64,000 nt of DNA from Stappia sp. ES.058 (GCF_900105595.1 NZ_LT629784.1:2356001-2420000), one strand, 5' to 3'; numbered from the stretch's first letter, positions 1 through 9,668 are shown. Translations and numbers: made by a program. The notes: generated by a model from the letters alone, not told the origin.

Positions 1-304
1 GATGCGAGTTGACAAACGGCATCCGTTCACAAGCGGCAGACTATCCAAACGCCATTGCGAATCAATACAAACCCGAAGCCGTTAGCATTTTATTTACAAT
101 TTATGTAAACGAACGCGGTAAACGCGTGCCGTGCCACCCGGAAAATCGTCGAGACGTTGTGCGACCGCCCCCCTGACACCGTGTCGAAACCGCCCCCCTC
201 TTGCATCTGCCGACGCGAATGGTTTATTTCAACCAGATACAGCCTAAAGTAGAATTTTGGTTATCCATTGATGAAACAGCATTTTAAACAAGCGGATCGA
301 TATC
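1..304. other. Gene-free left edge
   Basis: I see no convincing coding frame, RNA or repeat here. The stretch around 60-115 is somewhat AT-rich and may include the promoter of the lipoprotein gene that begins at 305, but I cannot assign -35 and -10 boxes with confidence. Confidence 0.5.
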
Positions 305-946
305 ATGAGATTCTGGGCCCATGCCGTTGCGGTCTGTGCCGCCCCCCTCTTCCTGGCGGGCTGCGCGACCGTCTCCCGCGAACAATGCGAGGCCGGCGAC
401 TGGCCGGCTATCGGCCAGACCCACGCCTTGCAGGGATACCCGGCGTCGCGCCTGCAGAAGGTTGTCGAGGATTGCGGACGCCACTCGATTGCCGTCGACA
501 CGGACGCCTATATGCAGGGCTGGCGCATGGGTGTGCGCGCCTACTGCACGCCGCGACGCGGCTTCGAGGACGGACGCGGCGGCAAGCGTCCTTCGTTTTC
601 ATGCCCGGCGGACCTCGCGCCCGACTATGACGATGCGCGCCAGCTCGGCAGCCGGCTCAAGGACGCGGACGACCGCGTCGGCTTTCAGGAGAGCGACCTC
701 GACACCGCCCAGCGCGAGATCGACAGGCTCAGCGACAGCCTCGCCGCACTCGACTGTACTCAAAAGACCAAAGCGGAGCGATTTTCCTGCCGCGCGGAAC
801 GCGCGGACCTCCGCGATCGGCTTTCCAGTGCGCGCTACGGCATGGATTCGGCCCGGTGGTCGCTGCGCGAGGCGCGACGCGAACGCGATGCGGTGTTCGA
901 AGAGGTCACGGCGGCCTATGCCCGCCGCTTCTCGGTCCGTCCGTAA
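305..946 (+). CDS. DUF2799-like lipoprotein
   Basis: Predicted outer-envelope lipoprotein of 213 residues. The N-terminus is a short hydrophobic signal ending in a lipobox (LAGC, Cys20). It is followed by a C-E-x-G-D-W segment and a 'GW..G...YC' segment that match the DUF2799 family as I remember it. The C-terminal half (about residues 110-205) is rich in charged residues and probably forms a long alpha-helical or coiled-coil region. The gene stands alone and meets pleD tail to tail, with only 15 bases between the two stops. No function is known for the family; a structural envelope role is a guess. Confidence 0.8.
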   Translation: MRFWAHAVAVCAAPLFLAGCATVSREQCEAGDWPAIGQTHALQGYPASRLQKVVEDCGRHSIAVDTDAYMQGWRMGVRAYCTPRRGFEDGRGGKRPSFSCPADLAPDYDDARQLGSRLKDADDRVGFQESDLDTAQREIDRLSDSLAALDCTQKTKAERFSCRAERADLRDRLSSARYGMDSARWSLREARRERDAVFEEVTAAYARRFSVRP

Positions 947-961
947 ACCAATCGGTGTTCG

Positions 962-2404
962 TCAGCCGGCCCGGGCCCGTTTTCCCGCATGCGACGGCGC
1001 ACGCGGCGTCGTATCTTCGGTATCCGGGCCGACTCGCGATTCCGCGCAGCACACGACGCGGTTTCGCCCTTCTTCCTTGGCCCGGTACAGCGCCCGGTCG
1101 GCGCGCTTGATCAGCTTTTCGCCGCTGTCGCCGGCCTTTGCATGCGTCGCGACGCCGACGCTGACCGTCACCGGCAGGTCCCATCCTTCGCCCTCGGGCA
1201 ACGCGAAAGGCGCGCCCGCGACCACATCGCGCAAACGCTCCGCGACCTTTTCGGCGGCCGACAGCGTTGTCTCCGGCATCAGGATGACAAATTCCTCGCC
1301 ACCAAGCCGGCAGGCCATGTCGAGACCGCGCACATTGGCCCGCAAGCGGCCCGCGACCTCCTTGAGCACCGCATCTCCGGCATCATGTCCGTGGGTGTCG
1401 TTGATCGACTTGAATCGATCGATGTCGATCATCAGAACCGACAGGGGAAGTTCCGTCTCTCCCGCCTGACGAACAAGCCTCGCGAGATGGGACTTCAGGT
1501 AGTGACGGTTTCGCAATCCGGTCAAGGGATCCGTGGTGGCCATGGCGATGGTCTGCTCGACATCGCTTGCAAGCCGGTCGTTGGCGCGCTTGCGCGCAAT
1601 CTGGGTGCGCAGGCGCAAAACCAGCTCGGTCCGCTCGACCGGACGCAGGATGCAGTCGTTCACCCCGAGTTCCAGCGCCCGCATCATTCGCGCAGAATCA
1701 TCTGCATCGGCAATCAGGATGATCGGAACGAGCCGCGTGCGCTCCAGCGCCCGGACTTGCGAAACCAGCCGCAGCGCGTCGTAGCGTTTCAAACCGAGAT
1801 TGACGACAATCGTCTCGTATCCGCGTTCCGCCGCCGTGATCAGCGCCTGGGCGCCGTCACTTTCCCGCTCCACCCGGCAGTCCTGCCGCAGAATATCGAA
1901 CAAGGTCCGCGACGACGATGCGCAGTCATCGACGAGCAGGACCCTGCCTTCGGCGTCCGGCGAGGGCCCATCTTCCGGTACAAGGCCGAACTGTGATCCC
2001 GTCTGCGCCCGAAGCCGGAGCTCATCGGTAACCCGCTTGAGCGAGACGAGGTTCTTGACCCTGGCGACAAGCGCCAGATCGTTGACCGGCTTGGTCAGAA
2101 ACTCGTCGGCACCGACGCGCAATCCCCGAATGCGGTCATCGGTACGGTCAAGCGCCGTGATCATGACCACAGGGATATGTGCGGTTCTGGGATCCGACTT
2201 GATCCTGCGGCAAACCTCGAAGCCGTCCATGCCCGGCATCATCACGTCGAGCAGAACGATATCGCACGGCCAGGACGCGATGACCGACAGCGCCTCCGCG
2301 CCGCTTGCCGCGGAGCGAACGTCGAAATACTCGGCCGACAGCCGGGCCTCAAGCAGCCGGACATTCGCCCTTACGTCGTCGACGACCAGAATGCGCCCTG
2401 TCAT
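962..2404 (-). CDS. pleD: PleD-type response regulator diguanylate cyclase
   Basis: Makes cyclic di-GMP from GTP after phosphorylation and controls the polar or motile-to-sessile transition in alphaproteobacteria. The order is REC (1-120), REC (about 150-270), GGDEF (about 310-450). The first receiver has its acidic pair at 9-10 and phosphoacceptor Asp53. In the second receiver the phosphoacceptor position appears to be Asn (VVNLGL), fitting its known adaptor role. The catalytic motif is GGEEF at 368-372, with an RGLD inhibitory I-site five residues before it, so product inhibition is expected. I chose the ATG at 2404 (MTGRILVVDD) over an upstream frame extension because the receiver fold begins there. 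It lies 16 bases downstream of divK, and the two are probably co-transcribed. Confidence 0.95.
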   Translation of the reverse strand: MTGRILVVDDVRANVRLLEARLSAEYFDVRSAASGAEALSVIASWPCDIVLLDVMMPGMDGFEVCRRIKSDPRTAHIPVVMITALDRTDDRIRGLRVGADEFLTKPVNDLALVARVKNLVSLKRVTDELRLRAQTGSQFGLVPEDGPSPDAEGRVLLVDDCASSSRTLFDILRQDCRVERESDGAQALITAAERGYETIVVNLGLKRYDALRLVSQVRALERTRLVPIILIADADDSARMMRALELGVNDCILRPVERTELVLRLRTQIARKRANDRLASDVEQTIAMATTDPLTGLRNRHYLKSHLARLVRQAGETELPLSVLMIDIDRFKSINDTHGHDAGDAVLKEVAGRLRANVRGLDMACRLGGEEFVILMPETTLSAAEKVAERLRDVVAGAPFALPEGEGWDLPVTVSVGVATHAKAGDSGEKLIKRADRALYRAKEEGRNRVVCCAESRVGPDTEDTTPRAPSHAGKRARAG

Positions 2405-2420
2405 GCCCCCTCGCGTGGCG

Positions 2421-2789
2421 TCAATCGCCCAGGTACGAGCGAACGGTTTCCAGAAATTTCGCAACCGAAATCGGCTTCGAGATATAGGCCTCGCACCCGC
2501 CCTGGCGAATCCGCTCCTCGTCGCCCTTCATTGCGAAGGCCGTGACAGCGATAACGGGAATCGTTTTCAGATCGTCATCTTCCTTGATCCATTTCGTGAC
2601 CTCCAGACCGGACACCTCCGGCAGCTGGATATCCATCAGAATCAGGTCCGGACGATGCGCGCGCGCAAGCTCCAGCGCCTCCATGCCCGTGCGGGTCTGG
2701 AGCGTCTCGTAGCCATGAGCTTCCAACAAATCATGAAACAGCTTCATGTTGAGTTCGTTGTCCTCAACAATCAGCACGGTCTTTGCCAT
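2421..2789 (-). CDS. divK: Single-domain response regulator DivK
   Basis: Stand-alone receiver domain of 122 residues with no output domain. DivK is the diffusible phospho-carrier that works with the DivJ/PleC kinases and DivL to tune the CtrA cell-cycle pathway. The acidic pair is at 9-10 (VEDNELN), the phosphoacceptor is Asp53 (LMDIQLPE), and the conserved Thr/Ser and Lys (KPI, about 105) are present. The start at 2789 ([10 protein letters not shown]) gives the standard length; an in-frame extension upstream is not receiver-like. The gene precedes pleD in the same direction and is divergent from the DUF3572 gene. Confidence 0.96.
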   Translation of the reverse strand: MAKTVLIVEDNELNMKLFHDLLEAHGYETLQTRTGMEALELARAHRPDLILMDIQLPEVSGLEVTKWIKEDDDLKTIPVIAVTAFAMKGDEERIRQGGCEAYISKPISVAKFLETVRSYLGD

Positions 2790-2898
2790 ATCAGTCGCCT
2801 TCGTCCCCGTGCCGTGCCAACCTTGACTGAACCGGATCCGCTCTTCCGAGCAAGCTCCGCGCAAGCGTGACTGGCGTTGGCCCCTTTCCCACGATAGG

Positions 2899-2912
2899 TA
2901 CGATATATCGTA
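2899..2912. promoter_or_regulatory. Perfect 14-bp palindrome in the divK/DUF3572 divergent region
   Basis: TACGATATATCGTA reads identically on both strands. It sits in the 154-bp intergenic region between divK (minus) and the DUF3572 gene (plus), 31 bases before the latter's ATG. Position and symmetry suggest an operator for a dimeric regulator, but I do not recognise the regulator. Confidence 0.45.
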
Positions 2913-2943
2913 GAGGGAATTCGTTTCGGAAAGGCAAACGCAA

Positions 2944-3243
2944 ATGAACCTGGGACAGCGATCCCGCCTGAGTGCCGAGGAAGCCGAAACCCTGGCCACC
3001 GACGCGCTGGCATATCTTGCGGGCGACATGGAGCATCTTGGACGCTTTCTGGCGCTCGCCGGGATCGGACCGGCCGAACTCAGAGATGCGGCCGAAGAGG
3101 ATGGCTTCCTGATCGGCGTGCTGGAGTTCTACATGGCCCACGAAGCACTGCTGCTGGCGTTTTGCGAAGCGCGCGGTCACCGACCGACCAGCATCGCCAT
3201 TGCCCGCCATGCGCTCGACGGAACCTCCCGCACCGATGGTTGA
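2944..3243 (+). CDS. DUF3572 family protein
   Basis: Small acidic helical protein of 99 residues, recognised as DUF3572, a family found mainly in alphaproteobacteria. Conserved-looking blocks are 'ALAYLAGD...LGRFLALAG' near 20-40 and '[19 protein letters not shown]' near 55-75. There is no signal peptide or catalytic motif, and the function is unknown. It begins a three-gene run with the HAD protein and dinB: its stop overlaps the next start by 8 bases, suggesting translational coupling. Lying beside divK is a neighbourhood I recall from related genomes. Confidence 0.85.
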   Translation: MNLGQRSRLSAEEAETLATDALAYLAGDMEHLGRFLALAGIGPAELRDAAEEDGFLIGVLEFYMAHEALLLAFCEARGHRPTSIAIARHALDGTSRTDG

Positions 3244-3901
3244 GCCCTCCCCCGTGCTTGCCGAAACGCTCAGCCAGATCAAGGCTTTGGAGAATGGAAC
3301 CCGACCACTCGTCATTTGCGATGTCGATGAAGTGGCGCTTCACTTTATTGCCCATCTGGAAGAGCATCTCGAGACTCTCGGCCTGGTCTTTCTGAGCCAT
3401 GAGTACAAGCTGACAGGCAATATCGCGGACGGCAATGGTCACCCCCTTGCGGCCGCCGATGTGAAACGCCTGCTTCAAGAGTTCTTCGACACATGGACGC
3501 ACCGGCAGCAACCCGTGGAGGGGGCGGTGGAAGCCCTCCGGACCCTGTCGCGCGCCGCCGATATCGTATTCCTGACAAACCTGCCTGGCGCCTGGAACAA
3601 GCAGACGCGGATGCGGACCCTCACCGGTCACGGCATGCACTATCCCGTGATCACGAATTCCGGGCCGAAGGGGGGCGCTGTCGCGGCCCTGGCGGCCGGG
3701 CGCGCGGGACCGGTCGTGTTCATCGATGACAGTCCCCAGAATATCCGTTCGGTCCAGTCAGCCGTCGCGGAATGTGTCTTGATCCATTTCGTGGCCGACA
3801 AGCGGTTTTTCGCGACCTCCGACACAATCGCCGGCGTGCATCTGAAAACCGATGACTGGGGAGCCGTCGAGGCCTATATTTCGTCGTGCCTTTCCGACTA
3901 G
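3236..3901 (+). CDS. HAD-superfamily hydrolase-like protein
   Basis: Protein of 221 residues with HAD-like features: an N-terminal D-x-D (ICDVDEVA, Asp29 and Asp31), a Thr after a beta-strand (FLTNLPG) and a C-terminal '[10 protein letters not shown]' acidic motif. These would place Asp29 as the nucleophile and the second acidic pair at the Mg2+ site, so phosphatase chemistry is likely although the substrate is unknown. The start at 3236 overlaps the DUF3572 gene by 8 bases; longer upstream starts would run deep into that gene. dinB follows after 40 bases. Confidence 0.8.
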   Translation: MVEPSPVLAETLSQIKALENGTRPLVICDVDEVALHFIAHLEEHLETLGLVFLSHEYKLTGNIADGNGHPLAAADVKRLLQEFFDTWTHRQQPVEGAVEALRTLSRAADIVFLTNLPGAWNKQTRMRTLTGHGMHYPVITNSGPKGGAVAALAAGRAGPVVFIDDSPQNIRSVQSAVAECVLIHFVADKRFFATSDTIAGVHLKTDDWGAVEAYISSCLSD

Positions 3902-3941
3902 ATCCGGAAACGCCCTCGCGCTGCGCGTCGGAGCTCCTGGA

Positions 3942-5279
3942 ATGTCGCCCTCTCCCACAGATCCGGACAGATCCACGTCGGACCGAAAGGCCCGACAAGT
4001 CGGCGCGATCTGCCGCGATTGCGGCACACGCCCAAAGCCGTCCGCGCGTCGCTGTACCGCCTGCGGCAGCCCCCGGATTCTCGTACATGACGAACTCGAC
4101 ACGCTCTCCATCGCCCATGTCGACTGCGATGCCTTTTATGCCTCGGTGGAAAAACGCGACAATCCGGATCTTCTCGACAAGCCGGTGATCGTTGGCGGCG
4201 GTCGGCGCGGCGTCGTCTCCACCTGCTGCTACATCGCCCGCATCCAGGGTGTGCGCTCGGCGATGCCGATGTTCAAGGCGCTGGAAGCCTGCCCGGACGC
4301 CGTGGTCGTGCGGCCCGACATGGAGAAATATGCAGCCGTCGGGCGCGAGATCCGTGCGCGCATGCTTGCCCTCACGCCACTGGTCGAGCCGTTGTCCATC
4401 GACGAGGCCTTCCTCGACCTCACGGGTACCGAGCGCCTCCATCATGCAACGCCTACCGAAACGCTGGTGCGCTTCGCCCGCGAGGTGGAGCGTGACATCG
4501 GCATCACCGTGTCCGTCGGGCTGGCCGCCAACAAGTTTCTGGCCAAGATCGCCTCGGATCTGGACAAGCCACGCGGCTTTTCCGTGATCGGCGCACAGGA
4601 AGCCAGCACCTTCCTCGCCGACAAGCCGGTGGGACTGATCTGGGGTGTCGGGAAGGTGTTTCAGGACAAGCTCGCGCGCGACGGCCTGAAGACCATCGGG
4701 CAACTTCAGGGAATGGAGGCGACGGATCTCGCCCGCCGGTACGGCGCAATGGGACTGCGGCTTGCAAGCCTCGCGCACGGGCGTGACGAACGGCGCGTCT
4801 CGCCGGATCGCGACACCAAGAGCATCTCGAACGAAACGACCTTCAACACCGACATCGGCGACCACGACCGGCTGCGCGCGATCCTGCGGCGTCTCAGCGA
4901 GCAGGTCTCGGCCCGTCTCAAGGCGGCGGAACTGGCCGGACGAACGGTAACCCTGAAACTCAAGACGGCGGACTTCAAGACCCTGACGCGTGCGCGCAGC
5001 CTGACGTCGCCCACCCAACTCGCGGACCGGATTTTTCGGGCCGGCGACGATCTGCTGCAAGGCGAGACAGACGGCAGGCGATTTCGCCTGATCGGCATCG
5101 GTATCAGCGAGTTTTGCGATCCCGTCCACGCCGATCCCGACGATCTCGTCGACGACGGCGCAGGGCGCAGGGCGCGTGCGGAGCGCGCAGTCGACGTCCT
5201 GCGCTCGCGGTTCGGAAAGACGGCGGTCGAACTCGGCCTCACGAAATCCGGCGACATTCGCCGCCAGCGCGACCGCTAG
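3942..5279 (+). CDS. dinB: DNA polymerase IV (Y-family) with N-terminal zinc ribbon
   Basis: Error-prone translesion polymerase. The 445-residue protein starts at ATG 3942, preceded by a GGAG-type ribosome site. Residues 24-41 hold two CxxC pairs (C24/C27, C38/C41), a zinc-ribbon-like extension absent from E. coli DinB but seen in rhizobial homologues. Palm motifs are [12 protein letters not shown] (Asp61) and SIDEAFLD, supplying the metal-binding acidic residues. A helix-hairpin-helix thumb and little-finger domain follow to about 400. No LexA box was identified upstream, and the gene is probably read from the DUF3572 promoter or an internal one. Confidence 0.95.
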   Translation: MSPSPTDPDRSTSDRKARQVGAICRDCGTRPKPSARRCTACGSPRILVHDELDTLSIAHVDCDAFYASVEKRDNPDLLDKPVIVGGGRRGVVSTCCYIARIQGVRSAMPMFKALEACPDAVVVRPDMEKYAAVGREIRARMLALTPLVEPLSIDEAFLDLTGTERLHHATPTETLVRFAREVERDIGITVSVGLAANKFLAKIASDLDKPRGFSVIGAQEASTFLADKPVGLIWGVGKVFQDKLARDGLKTIGQLQGMEATDLARRYGAMGLRLASLAHGRDERRVSPDRDTKSISNETTFNTDIGDHDRLRAILRRLSEQVSARLKAAELAGRTVTLKLKTADFKTLTRARSLTSPTQLADRIFRAGDDLLQGETDGRRFRLIGIGISEFCDPVHADPDDLVDDGAGRRARAERAVDVLRSRFGKTAVELGLTKSGDIRRQRDR

Positions 5280-5300
5280 CGGCCGAATCGCTGCCGATGC

Positions 5301-6158
5301 CTACTGATTGCAGGTCACGGGATCGATCAACGTCAGATCCGAGAGTTTTCCGCTCAGCTCAAAGTCGCCGTAGTCGAGCTTGAGCCGCCGGCTGACGCCA
5401 TTGTCGTAAAGCAGGAAACCGAGTTGATAGACCGGCATCCGCTCTCCGGCGTCCTGGGTCTGGCTGTCGAAGTAGGCGATCGTGACCGGCCAGTGGGAAT
5501 GCTCGCCGATCTTGGCGACCGCATTGGCATCTTCATCGCCGGGCGTGCCGGGACCGTCCCGGCGCGCACCGATCACCGAGGTGGTCTCATAGACCTTGTC
5601 ACCCGATTCCGAGCCGTCGAAGAGATCCGCCACCAGGATCGCTTCGCCACGCTCGGCCGTTTCCAGAAGGCGCCGCAAATGCTCGGTCGGAAACAATGCC
5701 GTCCCGGACAATGTCACCTCGCGCTCATCCGGCTTCTTTAGATCGAGCGTGATGCGCCCGTCGGCGTGCTCCGCGCGCCCGCGCGTTTCCTCGCTGAGCT
5801 TGCGGTTCACATAGGTCTTCGACAGGAATTGAAAGGCCTCGCTGGCGGGATCCTCGAAGGAACTCGTCTGCAGATCGGTGACACGCATCTGGCCGCGCTC
5901 GTCCGACACCTGGATCACGAAGCGGAAAGCGACGCTGTAGCCCTCGCAGGGACCGCCCGTGAATTCATAGACCATCCGCCCGCTGACACCGGAAATCCCG
6001 GCCGCCTGCGACGTTTCGGCCAGCGAAAGGTCGTAGACCGCGCGATGTGTCAGAAGTTCCGTCGGCCCGGCATGAGCGCCACCGCTCACACCAGCCGCGA
6101 AAACAGCGGCAGTCGCCCCGATCCGGGCAGCAGCAACGCCAAGACGCAGTATGTTCAT
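5301..6158 (-). CDS. eipB: Cell envelope integrity protein EipB-like (DUF1849)
   Basis: Periplasmic protein of 285 residues. The N-terminal signal peptide (about 1-30, ending AHA-G) is followed by a beta-rich body matching the EipB/DUF1849 family, which in Brucella is needed for envelope stress resistance and folds as a spiral-like beta structure with one disulfide. The two cysteines expected for that bond are visible: one in 'GGPCEGY' near residue 70 and one in 'DPVTCNQ' at the C-terminus. It is a single gene, tail to tail with dinB and divergent from the RidA gene. Confidence 0.88.
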   Translation of the reverse strand: MNILRLGVAAARIGATAAVFAAGVSGGAHAGPTELLTHRAVYDLSLAETSQAAGISGVSGRMVYEFTGGPCEGYSVAFRFVIQVSDERGQMRVTDLQTSSFEDPASEAFQFLSKTYVNRKLSEETRGRAEHADGRITLDLKKPDEREVTLSGTALFPTEHLRRLLETAERGEAILVADLFDGSESGDKVYETTSVIGARRDGPGTPGDEDANAVAKIGEHSHWPVTIAYFDSQTQDAGERMPVYQLGFLLYDNGVSRRLKLDYGDFELSGKLSDLTLIDPVTCNQ

Positions 6159-6369
6159 CTCTTACTCCTCGACAGACCCTCGCGCCAATGTCGCGCATCC
6201 CGGCCGCGCCGACCAGTCCTTCCTTGGAGGGATTTCGCGTTTCGGATTTCCAGGACGCCTAGAGGTCCGTTCGACGCTTGAAGCGCCCCTGAATTTCGGT
6301 CACTCTCCCGGCGAATATTCCAGGCGCGCGAAAATCGGCGCAACGCGAATAAACCGAAGGAATTTGCCA

Positions 6370-6834
6370 ATGCCGGGTGAAGTCGAAAAGCACATCTCCT
6401 CTTTGGGAATCACCTTGCCCAAGGCGGCCGCGCCCGCGGCCAACTATGTTCCCTATGTTCAGACCGGCAATCAGCTTTTCATTTCCGGTCAGATCCCGAT
6501 GGGACCGGACGGCATCGAGCATCAGGGCAAGCTTGGCGACGGTTATTCGGTGGAAGGAGGCCAGGCGGCCGCGAAACTTTGCGCAATCAACCTGCTCGCC
6601 CAGGCGAAGGCCGCCCTCGGCGATCTCGACCGCGTGGTGCGGCTGGTGAAGATCGTCGGCTTCGTCAATTCCACGCCCGACTTTACCGACCAGCCCAAGG
6701 TCGTGAACGGGGCCTCCGATTTCCTCGTCGAGGCACTTGGCGACAAGGGCCGGCATGCCCGCTCCGCCGTCGGTGTTGCCGGTCTGCCCTTCGGCGTTGC
6801 GGTCGAGGTCGAAGCGATCTTCGAGGTCGCATGA
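6370..6834 (+). CDS. RidA/YjgF family protein (long form)
   Basis: Member of the RidA superfamily, whose best-known members hydrolyse reactive enamine/imine intermediates from PLP enzymes. The 154-residue length fits the longer YjgF-like subgroup rather than the roughly 128-residue canonical RidA. Visible family segments are 'YVQTGNQLFISGQIP' (about 28-42) and the C-terminal 'RSAVGVAGLPFGVAVEVEAIFEV'. The canonical RidA arginine is matched only by the Arg of 'ARSAVGV'. Start ATG 6370 was chosen because residues upstream in the same frame look non-coding. Substrate unknown. Confidence 0.88.
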   Translation: MPGEVEKHISSLGITLPKAAAPAANYVPYVQTGNQLFISGQIPMGPDGIEHQGKLGDGYSVEGGQAAAKLCAINLLAQAKAALGDLDRVVRLVKIVGFVNSTPDFTDQPKVVNGASDFLVEALGDKGRHARSAVGVAGLPFGVAVEVEAIFEVA

Positions 6835-6870
6835 CGCTGATGCGCCTTTCTTGAACGGAATTTGTGACAC

Positions 6871-7635
6871 ATGCGCGACCTCTCCTGGCTGACCGCGCGC
6901 CCGATTGCGCATCGCGGCTATCACGATGCGGCACACGGGCGCGTCGAAAACACGCCCTCCGCCGTCGCCGCCGCGATGGAGAAGAGCTTCTCCATAGAGG
7001 TAGACCTCCAGCAAAGCGCCGACGACAAGGCCATCGTCTTTCACGACGACACGCTGGAGCGGCTGACCTTCGAGACCGGACCGGTAAAGGCGCGCACCGC
7101 CGCACAGTTGATGCCCGTGATGATGCGCGGCACCGACGACCGGCTCTGGCTACTCGACGAGCTGCTCGAGCAGGTCGACGGACGGGTCGGCCTGTGCATC
7201 GAGATCAAGTCTCGCTTCGAGCGCCATCCCAAACACGCGTATATCGCCGGCATCGCCGAGAGCCTGTCGCGCTACCAGGGACCGGTGGCGGTAAAGTCCT
7301 TCGATCCGGACGTCATGCAGATGATGCGCGAGGCCGCCCCCGACATCCCGCGCGGCGCATTGGGGGACGGCGCCCGCAACCTGAAGGACTGGGGCCGGGC
7401 GAGCCGGATCGAACGTTTCATGCTGCGGCACATGCTCTATGGCCCGCGCATCCGGCCGAGCTTCGTTTCCTATTGGGTCAAGGACCTTCCCGCCCTCGCG
7501 CCCGCGACACTGCGCAAGGTGTTCGGCCTGCCGCTGATCGCCTGGACGATTCGCACGCCCGAGGACCGGGCCCGCGCGAAGGCCTTTGCCGACCAGATGG
7601 TGTTCGAAGGTTTCGACCCCGACGCCGCCGTCTGA
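6871..7635 (+). CDS. Glycerophosphodiester phosphodiesterase
   Basis: Cytosolic GDPD-family enzyme (no signal peptide, 254 residues) expected to release glycerol-3-phosphate from deacylated phospholipid headgroups. The TIM-barrel signature is present: 'IAHRGYHD' (His14, Arg15), 'ENTPSA' (Glu27), then 'EVDLQQSADDKAIVFHDDTLERLT' split over residues 43-66 with Glu43, Asp45 and His58. It lies 36 bases after the RidA gene and may be co-transcribed with it. UgpQ-like, but no ugp transport genes are nearby. Confidence 0.9.
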   Translation: MRDLSWLTARPIAHRGYHDAAHGRVENTPSAVAAAMEKSFSIEVDLQQSADDKAIVFHDDTLERLTFETGPVKARTAAQLMPVMMRGTDDRLWLLDELLEQVDGRVGLCIEIKSRFERHPKHAYIAGIAESLSRYQGPVAVKSFDPDVMQMMREAAPDIPRGALGDGARNLKDWGRASRIERFMLRHMLYGPRIRPSFVSYWVKDLPALAPATLRKVFGLPLIAWTIRTPEDRARAKAFADQMVFEGFDPDAAV

Positions 7636-7762
7636 CCGGACCAGAGGGCGTGGCTGCATCAGGGGATGTCATGGGCTGTCCCCTCCCCTTTTGCCGGGGC
7701 GGCCCTAAGTCGTTCGGAGCGCACCAGCGCAACGCACATTCATCACGACACGACACAAGGGC

Positions 7763-9034
7763 ATGAGCTTCGTGAGCGCCGGCGATGACGAGACACAGGA
7801 ATTCCGCCTAAGGGCCATCACCTCGCTTGCGGAGATCTCCCGCAGCGACTGGGACGCGCTTGCAAATCCGCAGTGGAGCCTGGGCGAAGGCGGCGTGCTT
7901 TCGCCGAAAGCGGATGATGAATCAAAACATCAGGACGGCGAATCGATCTCTGAGGAAACGGAGTTCAACCCGTTCATTTCTCACGATTTTTTGTCGATCC
8001 TGGAAGAGTCAGGCTGCGTCTGCGACCAGACGGGCTGGCTGCCCCAGCACCTGATCCTGGACGCACCCGACGGAACGCCCGTCGCCGCCCTGCCCTGCTA
8101 TCTCAAGAGCCACTCGATGGGCGAATATGTCTTCGACCATTCCTGGGCCGACGCCTATCACCGGGCCGGTGGCAGCTATTATCCCAAGCTTCAGTCCTGC
8201 GTGCCTTTTACCCCGGCGACGGGCCGACGGTTCCTCAGCGGCGCGGGCATCAACCGTCCGGCCGCCATCGCCGCCCTTGCCGACGGGTTGCGAGAACTGT
8301 GCCGGCTGCGCAATGCCTCCTCCGCGCATGTCACCTTCCTGAACGAGCGAGAATGGGAAATCGCCGGCGATCGTGGTTTCCTGCAACGCAACGACCAGCA
8401 GTTCCACTGGCTCAACAAGGGCTACGCCACCTTCGACGATTTTCTTGGCGATCTCGCGTCGCGCAAGCGCAAGCAGATCCGCAAGGAACGGCGCGAGGCG
8501 CTCGCCACCGGGCTCGACATCGAATGGGTGACCGGCGCGGATCTGACGGAAGCGCATTGGGATGCGTTTCACGCCTTCTACGAAGACACCGGCGCCCGCA
8601 AATGGGGCCGCCCCTATCTCAACCGGCGCTTCTTTTCCCTGCTTGGCGAACGTCTCGCGCACAGCGTTCTGCTGGTCATGGTGCGGCGCGAGGGGCGGAT
8701 GATCGCCGGCGCACTCAACATGATCGGCTCGCACGCACTGTTCGGGCGCAACTGGGGCTGCCTCGAGGATCACCCGTTCCTGCATTTCGAGGTCTGCTAC
8801 TATCAGGCCATCGACTTCGCCATCGAGCGTGGGCTTGCCCGCGTGGAGGCCGGCGCGCAAGGCTCGCACAAGCTGGCGCGCGGCTATCTTCCCACACCGA
8901 CGTTTTCATCTCACTTCATCTCGCATCCGGGCCTGCGCGAGGCCATCGCGGACTATCTTGAGAGCGAACGTGAGGCCGTGCGCCGCGAAGGCGAGGCAAT
9001 CGCGGAGGCCTATTCGCCCTTCAAGCGCGGCTGA
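7763..9034 (+). CDS. FemAB/GNAT-like acyltransferase (DUF482, PF04339-type)
   Basis: 423-residue soluble protein of the PF04339 family, related in fold to FemAB peptidyl- and GNAT acetyltransferases. Recognisable segments are 'NPFISHDFLSILEESGC' near residue 71, 'FDHSWADAYHRAGGSYYPKLQS', and the C-terminal 'HFEVCYYQAIDFAIERGL..VEAGAQGSHKLARGY', which is the strongest family signature. Family members are often annotated as peptidoglycan-related, but the acceptor is not established. A stretch near residues 45-65 (DDESKHQDGESISEETEF) is acidic and looks like a lineage-specific insertion. Confidence 0.87.
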   Translation: MSFVSAGDDETQEFRLRAITSLAEISRSDWDALANPQWSLGEGGVLSPKADDESKHQDGESISEETEFNPFISHDFLSILEESGCVCDQTGWLPQHLILDAPDGTPVAALPCYLKSHSMGEYVFDHSWADAYHRAGGSYYPKLQSCVPFTPATGRRFLSGAGINRPAAIAALADGLRELCRLRNASSAHVTFLNEREWEIAGDRGFLQRNDQQFHWLNKGYATFDDFLGDLASRKRKQIRKERREALATGLDIEWVTGADLTEAHWDAFHAFYEDTGARKWGRPYLNRRFFSLLGERLAHSVLLVMVRREGRMIAGALNMIGSHALFGRNWGCLEDHPFLHFEVCYYQAIDFAIERGLARVEAGAQGSHKLARGYLPTPTFSSHFISHPGLREAIADYLESEREAVRREGEAIAEAYSPFKRG

Positions 9035-9050
9035 ACGATTGGACGCAAGC

Positions 9051-9158
9051 GATTCAAAAGACTCAGCTCTTTCACCCCACTTGAATCTTTTTCTCAAAGG
9101 CGGTTCAGTCGGCCGACGCTACCGTGTTGAATCAAAATGTGAACTTGCACCTGATTCA
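9051..9158. repeat. Cluster of alternating GATTCAA/TTGAATC motifs
   Basis: Between the FemAB-like and HIT genes the hexamer GATTCA occurs in alternating orientation: GATTCAA at 9051, TTGAATC at 9081, TTGAATCA at 9127 and TGATTCA at 9152. They can form two short stems (7 bp each, with loops of about 23 and 17 bases). This may be an intergenic repeat or a promoter/operator array for the HIT gene; nothing here decides between them. Confidence 0.4.
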
Positions 9159-9212
9159 GAGCATCAAGCCGGGCGGCACGAGCCGAACCGCGCAATTTCG
9201 GGGGAACATGCC

Positions 9213-9641
9213 ATGTCTGTGCCGTATGACGACCAGAATGTCTTCGCCAGGATCCTGCGCGGCGAACTGCCCAGCCAGACCGTCTACGAGGACGACAAGA
9301 CGCTCGCGATCATGGACATCATGCCGCGCGGCGACGGTCATGTTCTGGTGGTTCCCAAGGCGCCGTCGCGCAACATCCTCGACATCGCCGAAGACGACCT
9401 GAACGCCGTGATGGCGACGGTGCAAAAAGTTGCGCATGCCGTGATAAAGGCCTTCGGTGCCGACGGCACGACGATCCAGCAGTTTTCCGAAAGCGCGGGC
9501 GGACAGGTGGTGTTTCACACCCATGTGCATGTCATTCCCCGCTTTGAAGGCGTGAAGCTGCGCCCGCATACGGGCGACATGGCCGACGGCGAGGTTCTGG
9601 CAGCCCATGCCGAGAAGATCCGAGCTGTTTTGACCGACTGA
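9213..9641 (+). CDS. HIT family nucleotide hydrolase
   Basis: 142-residue histidine-triad protein, most like the Hint branch that hydrolyses AMP-linked amines and acyl-adenylates. The defining motif HTHVHVIP lies at residues 102-109, with the nucleophilic histidine third in the triad. The N-terminal 'FARILRGELPSQTVYEDD' and 'GHVLVVPK' are standard for the family. Start ATG 9213 gives normal length. It stands as a single gene ahead of the opposed PAP2 gene. Confidence 0.95.
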   Translation: MSVPYDDQNVFARILRGELPSQTVYEDDKTLAIMDIMPRGDGHVLVVPKAPSRNILDIAEDDLNAVMATVQKVAHAVIKAFGADGTTIQQFSESAGGQVVFHTHVHVIPRFEGVKLRPHTGDMADGEVLAAHAEKIRAVLTD

Positions 9642-9668
9642 CGCCGGCACTCCTGCACGGACGGCGGC

